A stretch of DNA of 64,000 nucleotides from Allobacillus salarius (GCF_007559425.1 NZ_VMHE01000001.1:248001-312000), one strand, 5' to 3'; shown: positions 1-9,743, counted from the stretch's first letter. Numbers and translations are program-made. Notes: generated by a model from the letters alone, not told the origin.

Positions 1-541
1 CTCTATATTGACATTGTTTACAGAGAGCACCACCTTCCGTCACTGAAAAAGCAACGATTGGTTCTTCAATATGACCATTGACACATTCTTTTAAAATCGG
101 AGCAAAGCCGCCGATCTGGTATAGTTTCATTTCAAGCATCATCGCAATGATTGCTGGTGGATTTTCATCTTCTGCCATTTTTTCTAAACTGGCTAAAAGT
201 TCTTGAAATAATAACTCATACTTCTCTCGTTCATTCATCATTTTAGATACCAGTTCAGCTATGTATGTTGCGTAACCGGTTTTAATAATATCTTCTCGGA
301 TTTTTCTCATACTATCCAATACCTCTGCTTGTTGGATTGTACCCAACCCACTAGAAAGGCGCATGACAAAAATACCATAGATAAATGGCTGCGTTACCGC
401 AGCCATTCGACTTTTTGACTTTTTAGCACCTCTAGCGACTCCACTGATGAGCCCATATTCGCGTGTAAACAAGGTGACTATTTTATTTGTTTCACCATAA
501 TCTTTCGTTCTAAGGACAATGCCTTCTACTTTTTCAAACAT
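1..541 (-). CDS. recO: DNA repair protein RecO (3' end cut by window edge)
   Basis: RecO is the recombination mediator that loads RecA on SSB-coated single strands in the RecFOR pathway. The visible 180 codons begin MFEKVEGIVLRTKDYGETNK, the typical OB-fold N-terminus, followed by the helical middle (GARGAKKSKSRM region). Near the window edge are Cys residues in an ECVNG and a CKQC context, the zinc site seen in Gram-positive RecO. The start ATG lies just after yqzL, so it is probably translated with era and yqzL. The C-terminal 70 or so residues lie outside the window. Confidence 0.93.
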   Translation of the reverse strand, partial: MFEKVEGIVLRTKDYGETNKIVTLFTREYGLISGVARGAKKSKSRMAAVTQPFIYGIFVMRLSSGLGTIQQAEVLDSMRKIREDIIKTGYATYIAELVSKMMNEREKYELLFQELLASLEKMAEDENPPAIIAMMLEMKLYQIGGFAPILKECVNGHIEEPIVAFSVTEGGALCKQCQYR

Positions 542-568
542 TTCAATCCCTAACTTTCAATGAATCCT

Positions 569-712
569 TTATTTCGTTTCAATCTGTGTGCTAGGTGTTA
601 TTTGTTCCAATTCGTCATCTGGTTCTTCATTCACTTCTTCAACTTGTTTCATTAACAAATAAGCTTCAAGGTTCCCTGTCTTTTCAAATAATTTCCATGG
701 CAATTCACTCAT
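569..712 (-). CDS. yqzL: YqzL family small protein
   Basis: A 47-residue ORF beginning MSELPWKLFEKTGNLEAYLL, with a strong ribosome binding site (GGTGGAGG about 7 nt upstream). Its size, the WxxFxxTGNxxxYLL pattern and its place between era and recO match YqzL of Bacillus subtilis. The function of the family is unknown. The C-terminal half is acidic. It is likely co-transcribed with era and recO. Confidence 0.85.
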   Translation of the reverse strand: MSELPWKLFEKTGNLEAYLLMKQVEEVNEEPDDELEQITPSTQIETK

Positions 713-820
713 CTTTTTCCTCCACCTTTCAGTTAATTTGAACTGAAAAATTGATTCATTGTTATTTTCTCCGGTTTTGGTTAGTTCATAAGTTTAAATA
801 ATTACCATTTCAGCAATTGC

Positions 821-1732
821 TTAGTATTCGTCTTGACGATAACCATACTCTCGTAGTTGTGAAGAACGGTTACGCCAATCTTTTTGAACTTTTACCCAAA
901 GTTCCATGAATACTTTTGAGCCAAGCAAAGTTTCAATATCTTTTCTTGCCTCTGTGCCGATTTGTTTTAACATATTCCCTTGTTTTCCAATAATAATCCC
1001 TTTTTGTGATTTTCTTTCTACAATCACGGTTGCTTGTACATCGATGATCTCTTTGTTCTCCTGTTTCTTAATGGATTCAATAATCACTGCAACTGAATGT
1101 GGTATTTCTTCTCTTGTGTGATGAAGTACCTTCTCTCTAATCAATTCACTTATGATAAATCGCTCTGGGTGGTCTGTAACATGATCTTCTGGATAATATT
1201 GTGGACCTTCTGGTAACTGATCAACCAATACTTCCAGTAATCTCTCAACGTTATTTCCATGTAGAGCAGAAATGGGTACAACTTCAGCAAATTGAAGCTT
1301 TTCTCGGTATTGGTCAATTAAAGGTAGTAGCTCATCTGGATGAACTTCATCAATTTTGTTGATAACAAGTAAAACAGGCTGCGAGATGTTTTTTAACTTC
1401 TCAATGATAAACTCATCGCCTTTTCCATAGCCTTCTTTTGCATTGACCATGAACATGATTGCATCTACTTCATTTAGTGTGTCTATCGATGACTTAACCA
1501 TGAAGTCACCAAGTCGGTGTTTCGGTTTATGAATGCCGGGTGTATCAATGAATATCATTTGATACGAATCTGTTGTTAAGACACCTTGAATTTTGTTCCG
1601 TGTTGTTTGTGGCTTATCACTCATAATTGCAACCTTCTGACCGATCACATGATTCATGAATGTAGATTTTCCAACGTTAGGTCGACCGATGATTGCGATA
1701 AATCCTGAATGATAATTTTCTGTTGATTGCAT
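821..1732 (-). CDS. era: GTPase Era
   Basis: Era is an essential GTPase that binds the 3' end of 16S rRNA during maturation of the 30S subunit. The 303-residue protein has G1 GRPNVGKS near residue 17, G3 DTPG near 63 and G4 NKID near 125. A C-terminal KH domain follows with the GKQG loop near 253. Length is normal for the family. A 258-bp gap with a terminator separates it from dgkA, so it should have its own promoter, unlike B. subtilis, where cdd lies in between and the genes run on. Confidence 0.97.
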   Translation of the reverse strand: MQSTENYHSGFIAIIGRPNVGKSTFMNHVIGQKVAIMSDKPQTTRNKIQGVLTTDSYQMIFIDTPGIHKPKHRLGDFMVKSSIDTLNEVDAIMFMVNAKEGYGKGDEFIIEKLKNISQPVLLVINKIDEVHPDELLPLIDQYREKLQFAEVVPISALHGNNVERLLEVLVDQLPEGPQYYPEDHVTDHPERFIISELIREKVLHHTREEIPHSVAVIIESIKKQENKEIIDVQATVIVERKSQKGIIIGKQGNMLKQIGTEARKDIETLLGSKVFMELWVKVQKDWRNRSSQLREYGYRQDEY

Positions 1733-1940
1733 ATTTATTACACCTACTTGTATTCTGTTAATGGTATTTTACTACATCTGCATTAAAATTTCACAACATC
1801 GACAAAGATAGTTGAAAATAGACAAAGCCAATGTGGTTTTATTGAATTTTACCCAAAATGTGAGCAATTAAATCTTTTTAGTACATGATTTTAATTTAGC
1901 GTATACATCTTTACGATTTATTTAGATATCAATATAGTAA

Positions 1941-1980
1941 CCCCCAGTTAAGAACTTCTAATCTGTTCGCTAACTGGGGG
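1941..1980 (-). terminator. Terminator after dgkA
   Basis: Arms CCCCCAGTTA and TAACTGGGGG form a 10-bp stem, with GAAC/GTTC extending it inside. On the minus strand it follows the dgkA stop codon directly. The downstream stretch is only moderately T-rich. Confidence 0.75.
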
Positions 1981-1990
1981 AATTGTATTA

Positions 1991-2362
1991 CTAATTTAAA
2001 ATATAAATTACTTTTGGCAGAAATATAATTACTCCTACTATAGCAGCAAAAATTGCGGCAACCAGGACAGCTGCTGCACTGATGTCTTTAATATTTTTAG
2101 CTGTTTCATGCTCTTCTTTAAACAACTCATCCGTAAGCAGCTCAATGACAGTGTTCACTAATTCAAGTGCCAAAACGAAGCCAATGGCTAACATGACAAA
2201 CAGCCATTCCAAAACGGATATATGGAAGAGAATGCCTGATAAGATTACGACAATCATTATAATCAAATGAATACGCATGTTAAATTCTGTTTTTAACGCA
2301 GTCATTACACCTGTTAGGGCAAACCCCAATCCGATTGGATCTTTACTTCTCTTATTTTTCAT
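1991..2362 (-). CDS. dgkA: Diacylglycerol/undecaprenol kinase family protein
   Basis: The 123-residue integral membrane protein belongs to the small prokaryotic DAGK family; the B. subtilis member phosphorylates undecaprenol, recycling the lipid carrier for wall synthesis. Three hydrophobic segments are visible (about residues 30–50, 52–75, 96–118). The conserved motif [12 protein letters not shown] near residue 66 holds the catalytic and metal-binding acidic residues. The start overlaps the ybeY stop by 11 bp, which suggests translational coupling. Confidence 0.93.
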   Translation of the reverse strand: MKNKRSKDPIGLGFALTGVMTALKTEFNMRIHLIIMIVVILSGILFHISVLEWLFVMLAIGFVLALELVNTVIELLTDELFKEEHETAKNIKDISAAAVLVAAIFAAIVGVIIFLPKVIYILN

Positions 2363-2825
2363 GACGCGTTAACCCGAAGTCATCTAGCAGATGATCTTGC
2401 CGTTCCATCATTTCCTTTTCTTCTTCTGTCGTCATATGATCATAGCCCAATAAATGCAAGAAGCCATGTACTGCGAGAAAACCTAATTCCCGATCGAATG
2501 AATGTCCATATTCTTTTGCTTGCTCTTCGGCTTTTTCTATGGAAATGATAATATCACCGAGATGGCGAGGCAAATCATCTCCTCGGATCTCAATCTCTTC
2601 TTCACCGTGCTCTTCTAGCGCAAAAGAAATGACATCAGTCGGCTGGTCTTTGTCACGGTATTGCTTATTAATTTCTTGAATAGTTTCATTGTCGACAATC
2701 GTTACCGATAATTCAGCATCGTTGCCGATTTCTTCTTTTTCTCGTGCGTAATCAAGTAACTTTTCCAATAATTCGAGTTGACTCTGATTAAGCTGATTTG
2801 TTTCATCATTAATGTCAATAATCAT
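2352..2825 (-). CDS. ybeY: Endoribonuclease YbeY (rRNA maturation)
   Basis: YbeY is a zinc-dependent RNase acting in 16S rRNA 3' maturation and ribosome quality control. The 157-residue protein carries the signature [13 protein letters not shown] near residue 120, whose three histidines bind zinc. The start ATG follows AAGGAGGTACATTC and overlaps the pgpH stop by 4 nt (ATGA), so the two are translationally coupled. It lies in the same ribosome-assembly neighbourhood as era. Confidence 0.95.
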   Translation of the reverse strand: MIIDINDETNQLNQSQLELLEKLLDYAREKEEIGNDAELSVTIVDNETIQEINKQYRDKDQPTDVISFALEEHGEEEIEIRGDDLPRHLGDIIISIEKAEEQAKEYGHSFDRELGFLAVHGFLHLLGYDHMTTEEEKEMMERQDHLLDDFGLTRHEK

Positions 2826-4282
2826 GAATGTACCTCCTTAACTTGTTTTTCTTGGGTGGATTCGGATGGATAATCAATCCGTTCGTGAAAAACACCGCTT
2901 AACACATTACATATCGAGTTTTCAATAATTTTCAAGTCACTTAAGGCTAGTTGACTGTCATTTAACTGCTCGTCCATTAATCGTTGATTGATAATTGACC
3001 TGACTAGCTTTCTGATTTCTTGCTTTGTTGGACTTTTTTTCGAACGGACTGCCGCTTCAACTGAATCACAAATATTGATAATGGCAGCTTCCTTTGTTTG
3101 CGGTATTGGACCTTTATAGCGAAATGCAGTTTCTTCCACCTCAGATGTTTCCTTCTTTTTCTTATGATAAAAATAGCCAAGCAATGTTGTGCCATGGTGT
3201 TGTTCTGTAATCTCAATGATTTCTTCCGGCAATTTATATTGCCTCAATATTTTTGCCCCTTCATAAGGATGAGCCAAAATAATTTCTGCACTCTCTTCTG
3301 GTGAAAGATCATCATGTGGATTATCCATATTTTGTTGATTTTCTATAAAATAATGTGGCCGCAGAGCTTTTCCGACATCATGATAATATGCAGCGACTCT
3401 TGCCAATAAACCATTTGCACCTATCGCTTCACATGCAGACTCGCTCAAGTTAGCGACCATTACACTATGGTGATAGGTTCCTGGCGCTTCAATTAAAATT
3501 TTTTTCAATAATGGATGGTTAGGGTTAGATAAATTCAACAGCTTTGACTCAGTCAATAGGTTGAGAGCTGCTTCGAATAACGGTAGTAACCCTAATGCTA
3601 GGACGATTGATATTAACACAGAAAACGCGGCAAATAATAACGATAGAAATAAGTTCAGTGTAAAAATCTCTGTTTCAACCGGAATGACGAATGCAATGAC
3701 CAACAACCAATGGGTAAACAATAATACCGCTGAGTTTTTAATCAATGAGATACGTTCAGTTAATGAACCTAGAAAATAAATGGCAACCATTTGAGAAAGT
3801 TGATAATAAAGAAAAGTAATCACAAAAGAATCTGTAAAATTGTCATGAAAAATGCTTGCTGTAATTAATGCCATCCAAACAGTTGAGATAATGGCAATTC
3901 GTTCGCCAACTAATCGTTTCATTAAAATCGCATAAGCAGCTACTGGTGCTATATAAAACAGCATTTCATGTTCAGGACCAAACACATTGCTCGCCAATAT
4001 TAAAAAATACATACCTAAATTCAACACAACGAAAGAGACCGCCATATTTTTAGAACGATTGTTAAAGTTTCGAAGTTCTGTATACGTTAGAATGAATATA
4101 AAAATGGAAATGACACTCATAACAGCAGTTAACTGAACTGATTTATCACCTTGCAAGTATTGAATCAATAAAACAATAACAAAAACGGCAGGCAAACTGA
4201 TGCTACAGATGACTGCCGAAAAATCCGATAATTGTTGCTTGTTTGATTGATTAAAATGAGTTACCTTCTCGTTTAGGCCCAT
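2822..4282 (-). CDS. pgpH: PgpH-like 7TM–HD c-di-AMP phosphodiesterase lacking the extracytoplasmic domain
   Basis: The 486 residues contain seven or so membrane segments (about 24–240) and a C-terminal HD phosphohydrolase domain, with [11 protein letters not shown] near 268 and YYHDVGK near 298. PgpH (YqfF) hydrolyses the second messenger c-di-AMP. Family members such as that of B. subtilis are about 710 residues because a first TM helix and a large extracytoplasmic 7TMR-HDED region precede the 7TM block. Here that region is absent: the ORF starts just before the 7TM block, and phoH ends only 27 bp upstream, so no hidden 5' part can exist. The catalytic part looks complete. Loss of the sensor is a natural deletion or an alternative architecture. 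Confidence 0.9.
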   Translation of the reverse strand: MGLNEKVTHFNQSNKQQLSDFSAVICSISLPAVFVIVLLIQYLQGDKSVQLTAVMSVISIFIFILTYTELRNFNNRSKNMAVSFVVLNLGMYFLILASNVFGPEHEMLFYIAPVAAYAILMKRLVGERIAIISTVWMALITASIFHDNFTDSFVITFLYYQLSQMVAIYFLGSLTERISLIKNSAVLLFTHWLLVIAFVIPVETEIFTLNLFLSLLFAAFSVLISIVLALGLLPLFEAALNLLTESKLLNLSNPNHPLLKKILIEAPGTYHHSVMVANLSESACEAIGANGLLARVAAYYHDVGKALRPHYFIENQQNMDNPHDDLSPEESAEIILAHPYEGAKILRQYKLPEEIIEITEQHHGTTLLGYFYHKKKKETSEVEETAFRYKGPIPQTKEAAIINICDSVEAAVRSKKSPTKQEIRKLVRSIINQRLMDEQLNDSQLALSDLKIIENSICNVLSGVFHERIDYPSESTQEKQVKEVHS

Positions 4283-4309
4283 TTAAATCCCCACTTTATT
4301 TCTATTTAT

Positions 4310-5263
4310 TTAATCTTCATAAGCTTCGATGATTCGCTGTACGAGTGGGTGTCGAACGACATCGGAGCCTTTCAGATAATTAAATGAGATTCCTTTAATG
4401 TTTTTTAACTTTTGTTCAGTTACTTTTAATCCTGAAATAACACCTTTTGGAAGGTCAATTTGCGACACATCACCCGTAATCACCATTTTTGAGCCAAACC
4501 CTAACCGGGTTAAGAACATCTTCATCTGTTCAGGTGTCGTATTTTGAGCCTCGTCTAATATGACAAATGCATCATCTAGCGTACGACCCCGCATATAAGC
4601 AAGTGGGGCAATTTCAATAGTCCCTCGTTCCATCAATCTGTCCGTATGCTCTACGCCAAATATGTCATGCAAGGCGTCGTATAACGGTCGTAAATAAGGA
4701 TCTACTTTCTCTTTTAAATCTCCTGGCAAGAAACCAAGACTTTCTCCAGCCTCAACAGCTGGACGCGTCAATACCATTCGTTTGACATCGCCTTTTCGTA
4801 AAGCTTTTGCTGCTAATACAACAGCCAGATATGTCTTTCCAGTTCCGGCAGGGCCTATTCCAAATACGAGATCATTTTCTTTCATTGACTGAACGTAATC
4901 TCGTTGGCCTAATGTCTTGACACGAATCGGCTTACCTTGTTGGTTTTTTGTAATTTCATCTTCAAATAATGTCTCAAATTGCTCGATTTTATCTTGTTTG
5001 GCCAATTCAATTCCGTATATAATATCACGCTCTGTAACGTTAATTCCTTTCTTGATGATCTTCATAACAGCCAATAAAAGGCTTTTGACCACTTTGACAT
5101 CATTTGAGGAACCAGAGATCTGAATTTGACCACCTCTCGTCAAAATTGTAACTGGTAAATATTCTTCGATTTGTTTTATATTTCGATCATTGGTTCCGAA
5201 TAAACTTAATGTATTTTGATGTTCTTCTATGTGTAGATCAATCGTTTCCTTGCTCTCTTGCAT
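4310..5263 (-). CDS. phoH: PhoH family ATPase
   Basis: The 317-residue cytoplasmic P-loop NTPase has a Walker A GPAGTGKT near residue 137 and Walker B VILDEAQN near 234. An N-terminal KH-like portion covers roughly residues 1–100. PhoH proteins are linked to RNA metabolism; the precise role of the Bacillus member is not settled. It sits between yqfD and pgpH in the conserved order yqfC-yqfD-phoH-pgpH-ybeY, with 3 bp between yqfD and phoH, indicating one operon. Confidence 0.95.
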   Translation of the reverse strand: MQESKETIDLHIEEHQNTLSLFGTNDRNIKQIEEYLPVTILTRGGQIQISGSSNDVKVVKSLLLAVMKIIKKGINVTERDIIYGIELAKQDKIEQFETLFEDEITKNQQGKPIRVKTLGQRDYVQSMKENDLVFGIGPAGTGKTYLAVVLAAKALRKGDVKRMVLTRPAVEAGESLGFLPGDLKEKVDPYLRPLYDALHDIFGVEHTDRLMERGTIEIAPLAYMRGRTLDDAFVILDEAQNTTPEQMKMFLTRLGFGSKMVITGDVSQIDLPKGVISGLKVTEQKLKNIKGISFNYLKGSDVVRHPLVQRIIEAYED

Positions 5264-5266
5264 ACA

Positions 5267-6424
5267 TCAGTCTCCTTGATCAATGTTTTGTTGAGTGGAA
5301 ATATCTTCGATTACTTTGACAAACATTTCTAATTTAACTTTATCACTGTCTCGATGTTCGTGCAAAACTTTTTGATACTGAAGTTTCACTTGTTGGCCAA
5401 GCTCTCTTTTTAATCGTTCTTCGATTAAGCTTGGCAATTGTTCTTCAATATCATATTCGAGTTCACTTGATTGTTCATCGTAATAGTATTGTTTTGTTAA
5501 ACTGATTGGCAAAGGCCACTTAAAAAAATAAAAAGGCGTTTTTTCTTCATGAACTAACCGTAACTCATTTTCTTCTTTCCCAATTTGCCGGTCCCCTATT
5601 CGTAATTGATAAGTGGTGACCGGATCTGGTATTAGATTTAGCTGTTCTTGTTTCAGGTTAATTGTCAATTGAAGATGATACCATACCTCCGCCAACACCT
5701 CACCTTTAGAGGTAGTTGTGACGTCGCCTTCTTCATCCAGTAAACCTGATACTAGAACATCTCCTTTCTTGACGACATCATTTATTTTCACTAAAGGTCT
5801 TCCATCAGTTACATACATGGAATGAATCGTACCTGATTTTTCAGCAACCAAATGACTCGGTCTTTCTGTTTGTTCACGTATTTCTTTTTCACTCTCTTCG
5901 ATCACTATGTAATAGCTCGTACCATGCCTTTGAATGCCGACATACGATATTTCTTCGATTTTATTCATGATTTCCCTTTCTATTGTTGAGATGTTCGCTG
6001 TTTGCTGAATCCATTTACCCTCCACAAGACCTAATTCCTTCGTTAAAGCTTGTACCTCAAAACGAGATTCTGCCGTTCCACCCTTAATGGTCACATTCCA
6101 AATTAAATTTGATAAACAAAAAATAATCGCAAATCCAATGACGATGCCAATCATTCCAGGAATCCATTTTTTTCGTTGTTCATAAATACGTGGAAAACCA
6201 CTTTTTTCTTTAAACCGGATTTTACATTGATACTCTTTTCTAAAACGTTTTACAAAACTTACATCCTTATATGAAATTTGAAAAGAGGCCTCCTCGGCAG
6301 ACGTTCTCCTCAAAGCAGAGATTTGTACGTTCTCTTCAAGCATTCGGTTAATCAGTGATTCGATTTGTTTACCTTCAACATCTACTATTACTGTTCCCTT
6401 AATTTTACGACTGTATTTATTAAT
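5267..6424 (-). CDS. yqfD: Sporulation protein YqfD, apparently with an ATT start
   Basis: YqfD is a stage IV sporulation protein with an N-terminal cytoplasmic part, a single TM helix (around residues 70–95 here) and a large extracytoplasmic part. The first ATG is at 6343, but the reading frame stays open to a TGA at 6428. The codons in between encode IKGTVIVDVEGKQIESLINR, which matches the conserved N-terminus of the family. No ATG, GTG or TTG exists in that stretch. An ATT codon at 6422–6424 lies 9 nt after AAAGGAG, which overlaps the yqfC stop. I therefore place the start there (385 residues, near the usual length of about 398). Translation from 6343 would remove part of the conserved domain. 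Confidence 0.8.
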   Translation of the reverse strand: MNKYSRKIKGTVIVDVEGKQIESLINRMLEENVQISALRRTSAEEASFQISYKDVSFVKRFRKEYQCKIRFKEKSGFPRIYEQRKKWIPGMIGIVIGFAIIFCLSNLIWNVTIKGGTAESRFEVQALTKELGLVEGKWIQQTANISTIEREIMNKIEEISYVGIQRHGTSYYIVIEESEKEIREQTERPSHLVAEKSGTIHSMYVTDGRPLVKINDVVKKGDVLVSGLLDEEGDVTTTSKGEVLAEVWYHLQLTINLKQEQLNLIPDPVTTYQLRIGDRQIGKEENELRLVHEEKTPFYFFKWPLPISLTKQYYYDEQSSELEYDIEEQLPSLIEERLKRELGQQVKLQYQKVLHEHRDSDKVKLEMFVKVIEDISTQQNIDQGD

Positions 6425-6439
6425 TGTTCAACTCTCCTT

Positions 6440-6718
6440 TCATGTAGCTTTTTGGGTCACTGATAAGATCGTTCCTTCAATAACGATTTCATTTTTCATC
6501 AAACTTTTAATGACTAAGTTTTTACCAACAATCATTATTTGACCACCGTTTTGTTCAACAATAATTTGATGGTCTTGAAACTGTCTCAATCCTTTATGGT
6601 TTTCTATATATAAATGGACGTGACCGATTAACGTCAATCGTGGATAATCATAGATGACATCATTGGGAAGGTGAGCTTTTTGTGTTAACCATCGATTTAT
6701 TCGTCTTAGTTTTTTCAT
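6440..6718 (-). CDS. yqfC: Sporulation protein YqfC
   Basis: The 92-residue protein has the YabP/YqfC fold pattern: DVIYDYPRLTLIGHVHLYIEN followed by alternating beta-strand hydrophobics. In B. subtilis yqfC is expressed in the mother cell under sigma-E together with yqfD, and its product acts in spore cortex or coat development. It lies 15 bp upstream of the proposed yqfD start, and its stop codon overlaps the yqfD ribosome binding site. Confidence 0.92.
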   Translation of the reverse strand: MKKLRRINRWLTQKAHLPNDVIYDYPRLTLIGHVHLYIENHKGLRQFQDHQIIVEQNGGQIMIVGKNLVIKSLMKNEIVIEGTILSVTQKAT

Positions 6719-6780
6719 CCCAATTTCCCCCTATCATCTCCAATGTATGAATGAAAAGAACGAACTATCACTTACACATA

Positions 6781-6814
6781 AAAAAACCCATCTATTCCTT
6801 ATTGAATAGATGGG
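6781..6814 (-). terminator. Terminator of the nfeD–floA operon
   Basis: CCCATCTATTC and GAATAGATGGG form an 11-bp perfect stem with a 6-nt loop. On the minus strand it is followed by a run of seven T, directly after the stop of the gene at 6824. Confidence 0.93.
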
Positions 6815-6823
6815 TCGAAACAA

Positions 6824-7303
6824 TTATGCTTGTCGTTTTCGACGAGTCGATTTAGGTTGATCAAGTACTTCACTCATAATCAAGCTTTCAACCAGTCTTT
6901 TTTTATTTAAGTTTTCTTTTACTGAAATACGCGTCGTGGAACGATGATCGCTTGGGACAATAGATCCTGCTTTAATTTTATCACTTGTCACCATACGCTC
7001 AGCTGTATCTTCGAGCGATTCCTCTCTTCTTTTCTGCGAATCCTCTAACGCTTGATACCATTCATTTGACGAATCCGATTGGACGTCAGAAATAGTCGTT
7101 TCCACTTCCTGCTTAAATGTTTCAAAACGTTCTCTAATCGTTGGTTTTTCAGTTGTTTCTTGTTTAGAATTTGGATTTCCTCGTGTTGGCCGTTCATCGC
7201 GGTCTTCTTTTTCGTTTTCATTTTTAAAGAATCCAAATACCCCAGCCAACAGAGCCATAATGATAAAAATATTACTGAATATGGCATCTAAAATTCCTTC
7301 CAA
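6824..7303 (-). CDS. Membrane-anchored protein of unknown function in the yqfB position
   Basis: I do not recognise this 159-residue protein. It has an N-terminal membrane segment (about residues 8–26, ILDAIFSNIFIIMALLAGVFGF) and then a charged, Lys/Glu/Arg-rich region that is probably cytoplasmic or disordered. A better conserved-looking C-terminus (SLIMSEVLDQPKSTRRKR) ends it. It lies 31 bp after floA and before the operon terminator, the slot occupied in B. subtilis by the shorter yqfB. Context suggests a partner of the FloA/NfeD microdomain system, but nothing in the sequence proves this. Confidence 0.75.
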   Translation of the reverse strand: MEGILDAIFSNIFIIMALLAGVFGFFKNENEKEDRDERPTRGNPNSKQETTEKPTIRERFETFKQEVETTISDVQSDSSNEWYQALEDSQKRREESLEDTAERMVTSDKIKAGSIVPSDHRSTTRISVKENLNKKRLVESLIMSEVLDQPKSTRRKRQA

Positions 7304-7334
7304 AAGGATTCACACTCCTTTGGCGAGCAGATTA

Positions 7335-8333
7335 TTATTTCGAGTCATTATCATGATTTTGATCATCTTTACTGATCTTACTAATCATATCTCGCATATC
7401 TGTATCGGCCATTACGTTTTTATAGTTAACGTAATCCATGACACCCATGTTTCCACTGCGAAGCGCTTCAGAAAGTGCTTGTGGAACAAGTGCTTCTGCT
7501 TCAACCACTTGTGCTTGCATTTCTTGAACTTTGGCAATGTTCTCTTGTTCTTGAGCAACTGCCATCGCACGTCTTTCTTCTGCTTTCGCTTGCGCGATGT
7601 TTTTATCCGCTTCCGCTTGATCTGTTTGTAACATCGCACCAATGTTTTTACCGATATCAACATCTGCAATATCAATGGATAAGATTTCAAATGCTGTTCC
7701 AGCATCTAACCCTTTACCTAAAACATTTTTAGAAATTCTGTCTGGATTTTCTAATACTTTACCATGACTTTCTGAAGAACCGATTGTACTAACGACACCT
7801 TCACCGACACGTGCGATAACCGTATCTTCACCGGCACCACCGACAAGGCGGTCGATGTTAGCACGTACTGTAATTCGAGCTTTTGCTTTTACTTCAATAC
7901 CATCCATTGCAACACCTGCGATAAACGGTGTTTCAATAACTTTCGGGTTAACACTCATTTGTACAGCTTCTAAAACGTCACGACCAGCCAAGTCGATGGC
8001 TGCACAACGCTCAAAACTTAATTCAATGTTAGCACGTTGAGCCGCAATCAAAGCATTGACGACACGGTCAACGTTACCCCCGGCTAAATAGTGACTCTCT
8101 AGCTGGTTAGTATTTACATCAAGTCCTGCTTTGTGAGATTTAATCAATGGATTAATGACCATCTTAGGAACAACTCGACGTAAGCGCATACCGATTAATG
8201 TAAAGATACTGATTCTAACACCTGCAGCTAATGCACTAATCCAGAGTGTTACTGGAACAAACGTGAACAAAATCGCCACAGCGATAATGATTAGTGCTAC
8301 GAGCAATAAAGGCCATAATTCTTGAAATTCCAT
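7335..8333 (-). CDS. floA: Flotillin-like protein FloA
   Basis: FloA (YqfA) organises functional membrane microdomains. The 332 residues show an N-terminal hydrophobic hairpin (about 8–45), a band-7/PHB-like region and a C-terminal Ala/Glu/Gln-rich coiled coil (about 235–285). Length equals the usual 331. It is 21 bp downstream of nfeD, the standard NfeD–flotillin pair, and should be transcribed from the sigma-W-type promoter upstream of nfeD. Confidence 0.96.
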   Translation of the reverse strand: MEFQELWPLLLVALIIIAVAILFTFVPVTLWISALAAGVRISIFTLIGMRLRRVVPKMVINPLIKSHKAGLDVNTNQLESHYLAGGNVDRVVNALIAAQRANIELSFERCAAIDLAGRDVLEAVQMSVNPKVIETPFIAGVAMDGIEVKAKARITVRANIDRLVGGAGEDTVIARVGEGVVSTIGSSESHGKVLENPDRISKNVLGKGLDAGTAFEILSIDIADVDIGKNIGAMLQTDQAEADKNIAQAKAEERRAMAVAQEQENIAKVQEMQAQVVEAEALVPQALSEALRSGNMGVMDYVNYKNVMADTDMRDMISKISKDDQNHDNDSK

Positions 8334-8354
8334 ATTAAAATTCCTCCTATAAAA

Positions 8355-9686
8355 TTAATCTTCTTTTTTTACTTCTCTAACAACTAAACGCGAACCTTCA
8401 ACTTTGACAATTTTAATGATTGAACCTTGTGCAATAAAAGAACCTTCTGAAACGACATCTAGTCGTTCTTCATCAAACACAGCTGTCCCTGATGGACGTA
8501 AATAAGTTAGGGCTGTTCCTTCCTTCCCTATTAACTCCATACGGTTTACATTTGAAATGTAACCCTTTTCCGTGGACGTTTGGTCTTTTAACACAATATG
8601 ACGAAAGATTCCTTTATCGGTATCAATCTTTTTAAATAGAATGATTGCCAAAATCATTGCAACCAATAAAGCAATTCCGATACTGAAAGCCATGTGACCC
8701 ATGTCGGCTCCTGAAGTCAGCATGGCACCGAGGATCGCTCCCCCGCCGACAATTCCAAGAATACCACTCGGTAAAAATATCTCCAATACAATTAAAACAA
8801 TACCTGCAAGCATGAGCACTAACGATTCATAACCAGCCAATCCGGCTACGAGGTGCCCATAAAAGAAAAGAAATAGAGCAGCAATGCCCATTCCGCCAGC
8901 AACACCAAAACCCGGTGAATACAGCTCGACAATCAAGCCGATACTTGCAATTGATAATAAGATTGGAACGACAACTGGATTCGTAATGAATCTTGCTAAG
9001 TTCTCAGAAAATGTTGGATTGGTCTCTGTGACAGTTGGTTTAGAGATATCCATTAGTTCAAATAACTCTTGGCGGTCAGATGCAATGCCTTCTGCATATT
9101 CCACTTCAAGAGCCTCCTGTGCACGCAATGTCAGAAATTCTCCTTCAGCTGCTCGAAATTCAGGTAAATCGATACTTGGATCTGCCATGGCTTGTGCATA
9201 CAATGGGTCTCTTCCATTTTTCTCAGCGGCTGAAGTCATCGCTGCAATCCACGCTGATTGTGCTTTCTTTTCGGCTGCATTTCCATCTCCTGTAATGACG
9301 CCAGAGGCTCCCATTGTTGCGCCAGGTTTAAAATAGATTTCATCTGCTTGCAAAGCTATGTATGAACCTGCTGACAAGGCTTCATTAACAATGTAAGCTG
9401 CTGTTGGTATGTCTGTACTTGATATTAGTGTTGCAATATCTCCTGCTGAATCTACTCTTCCACCGGGTGAGTTAATCTCAAAAATAATTTGATCGGCAAA
9501 CGCTTCCTCGGCTTCTTTGATGCTACGATCGAGAAAAGCAACCAATCCCCGTTCAACTTCATTTTCAACAGGAATTACATACACGGATGTAGAGGCTTCT
9601 TGCTCATCATTTGCAAAAATTGATGCTTGGTTGATCCATAGGAATGACAAAATGAATATGAAAACCGCCAAAGTTTTTTTGCGCAT
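8355..9686 (-). CDS. nfeD: NfeD family membrane serine protease-like protein
   Basis: The 443-residue protein (YqeZ type) has a signal peptide (residues 1–26) and a ClpP/SppA-like domain with FEINSPGGRVDSAG near 88 and an ALSAGSYIALQADEIY segment with the likely catalytic Ser. A four-to-five-helix membrane block follows (about 235–350), then a C-terminal NfeD OB-fold (about 365–443). NfeD proteins work with flotillins in membrane stress resistance. Gene order nfeD-floA and the upstream sigma-W motif agree with the yqeZ-yqfA-yqfB operon of B. subtilis. Confidence 0.95.
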   Translation of the reverse strand: MRKKTLAVFIFILSFLWINQASIFANDEQEASTSVYVIPVENEVERGLVAFLDRSIKEAEEAFADQIIFEINSPGGRVDSAGDIATLISSTDIPTAAYIVNEALSAGSYIALQADEIYFKPGATMGASGVITGDGNAAEKKAQSAWIAAMTSAAEKNGRDPLYAQAMADPSIDLPEFRAAEGEFLTLRAQEALEVEYAEGIASDRQELFELMDISKPTVTETNPTFSENLARFITNPVVVPILLSIASIGLIVELYSPGFGVAGGMGIAALFLFFYGHLVAGLAGYESLVLMLAGIVLIVLEIFLPSGILGIVGGGAILGAMLTSGADMGHMAFSIGIALLVAMILAIILFKKIDTDKGIFRHIVLKDQTSTEKGYISNVNRMELIGKEGTALTYLRPSGTAVFDEERLDVVSEGSFIAQGSIIKIVKVEGSRLVVREVKKED

Positions 9687-9743
9687 TCATTTCACTCCCT
9701 TCTTCCATACTTTTCAGACGGTTAATTACTATTCTACTATATA

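Noticed and set aside
4283..4309. A frameshifted 5' part of pgpH
   Set aside because: Only 27 bp separate pgpH from phoH, and phoH is intact, so no remnant of the missing N-terminal domain can be present.
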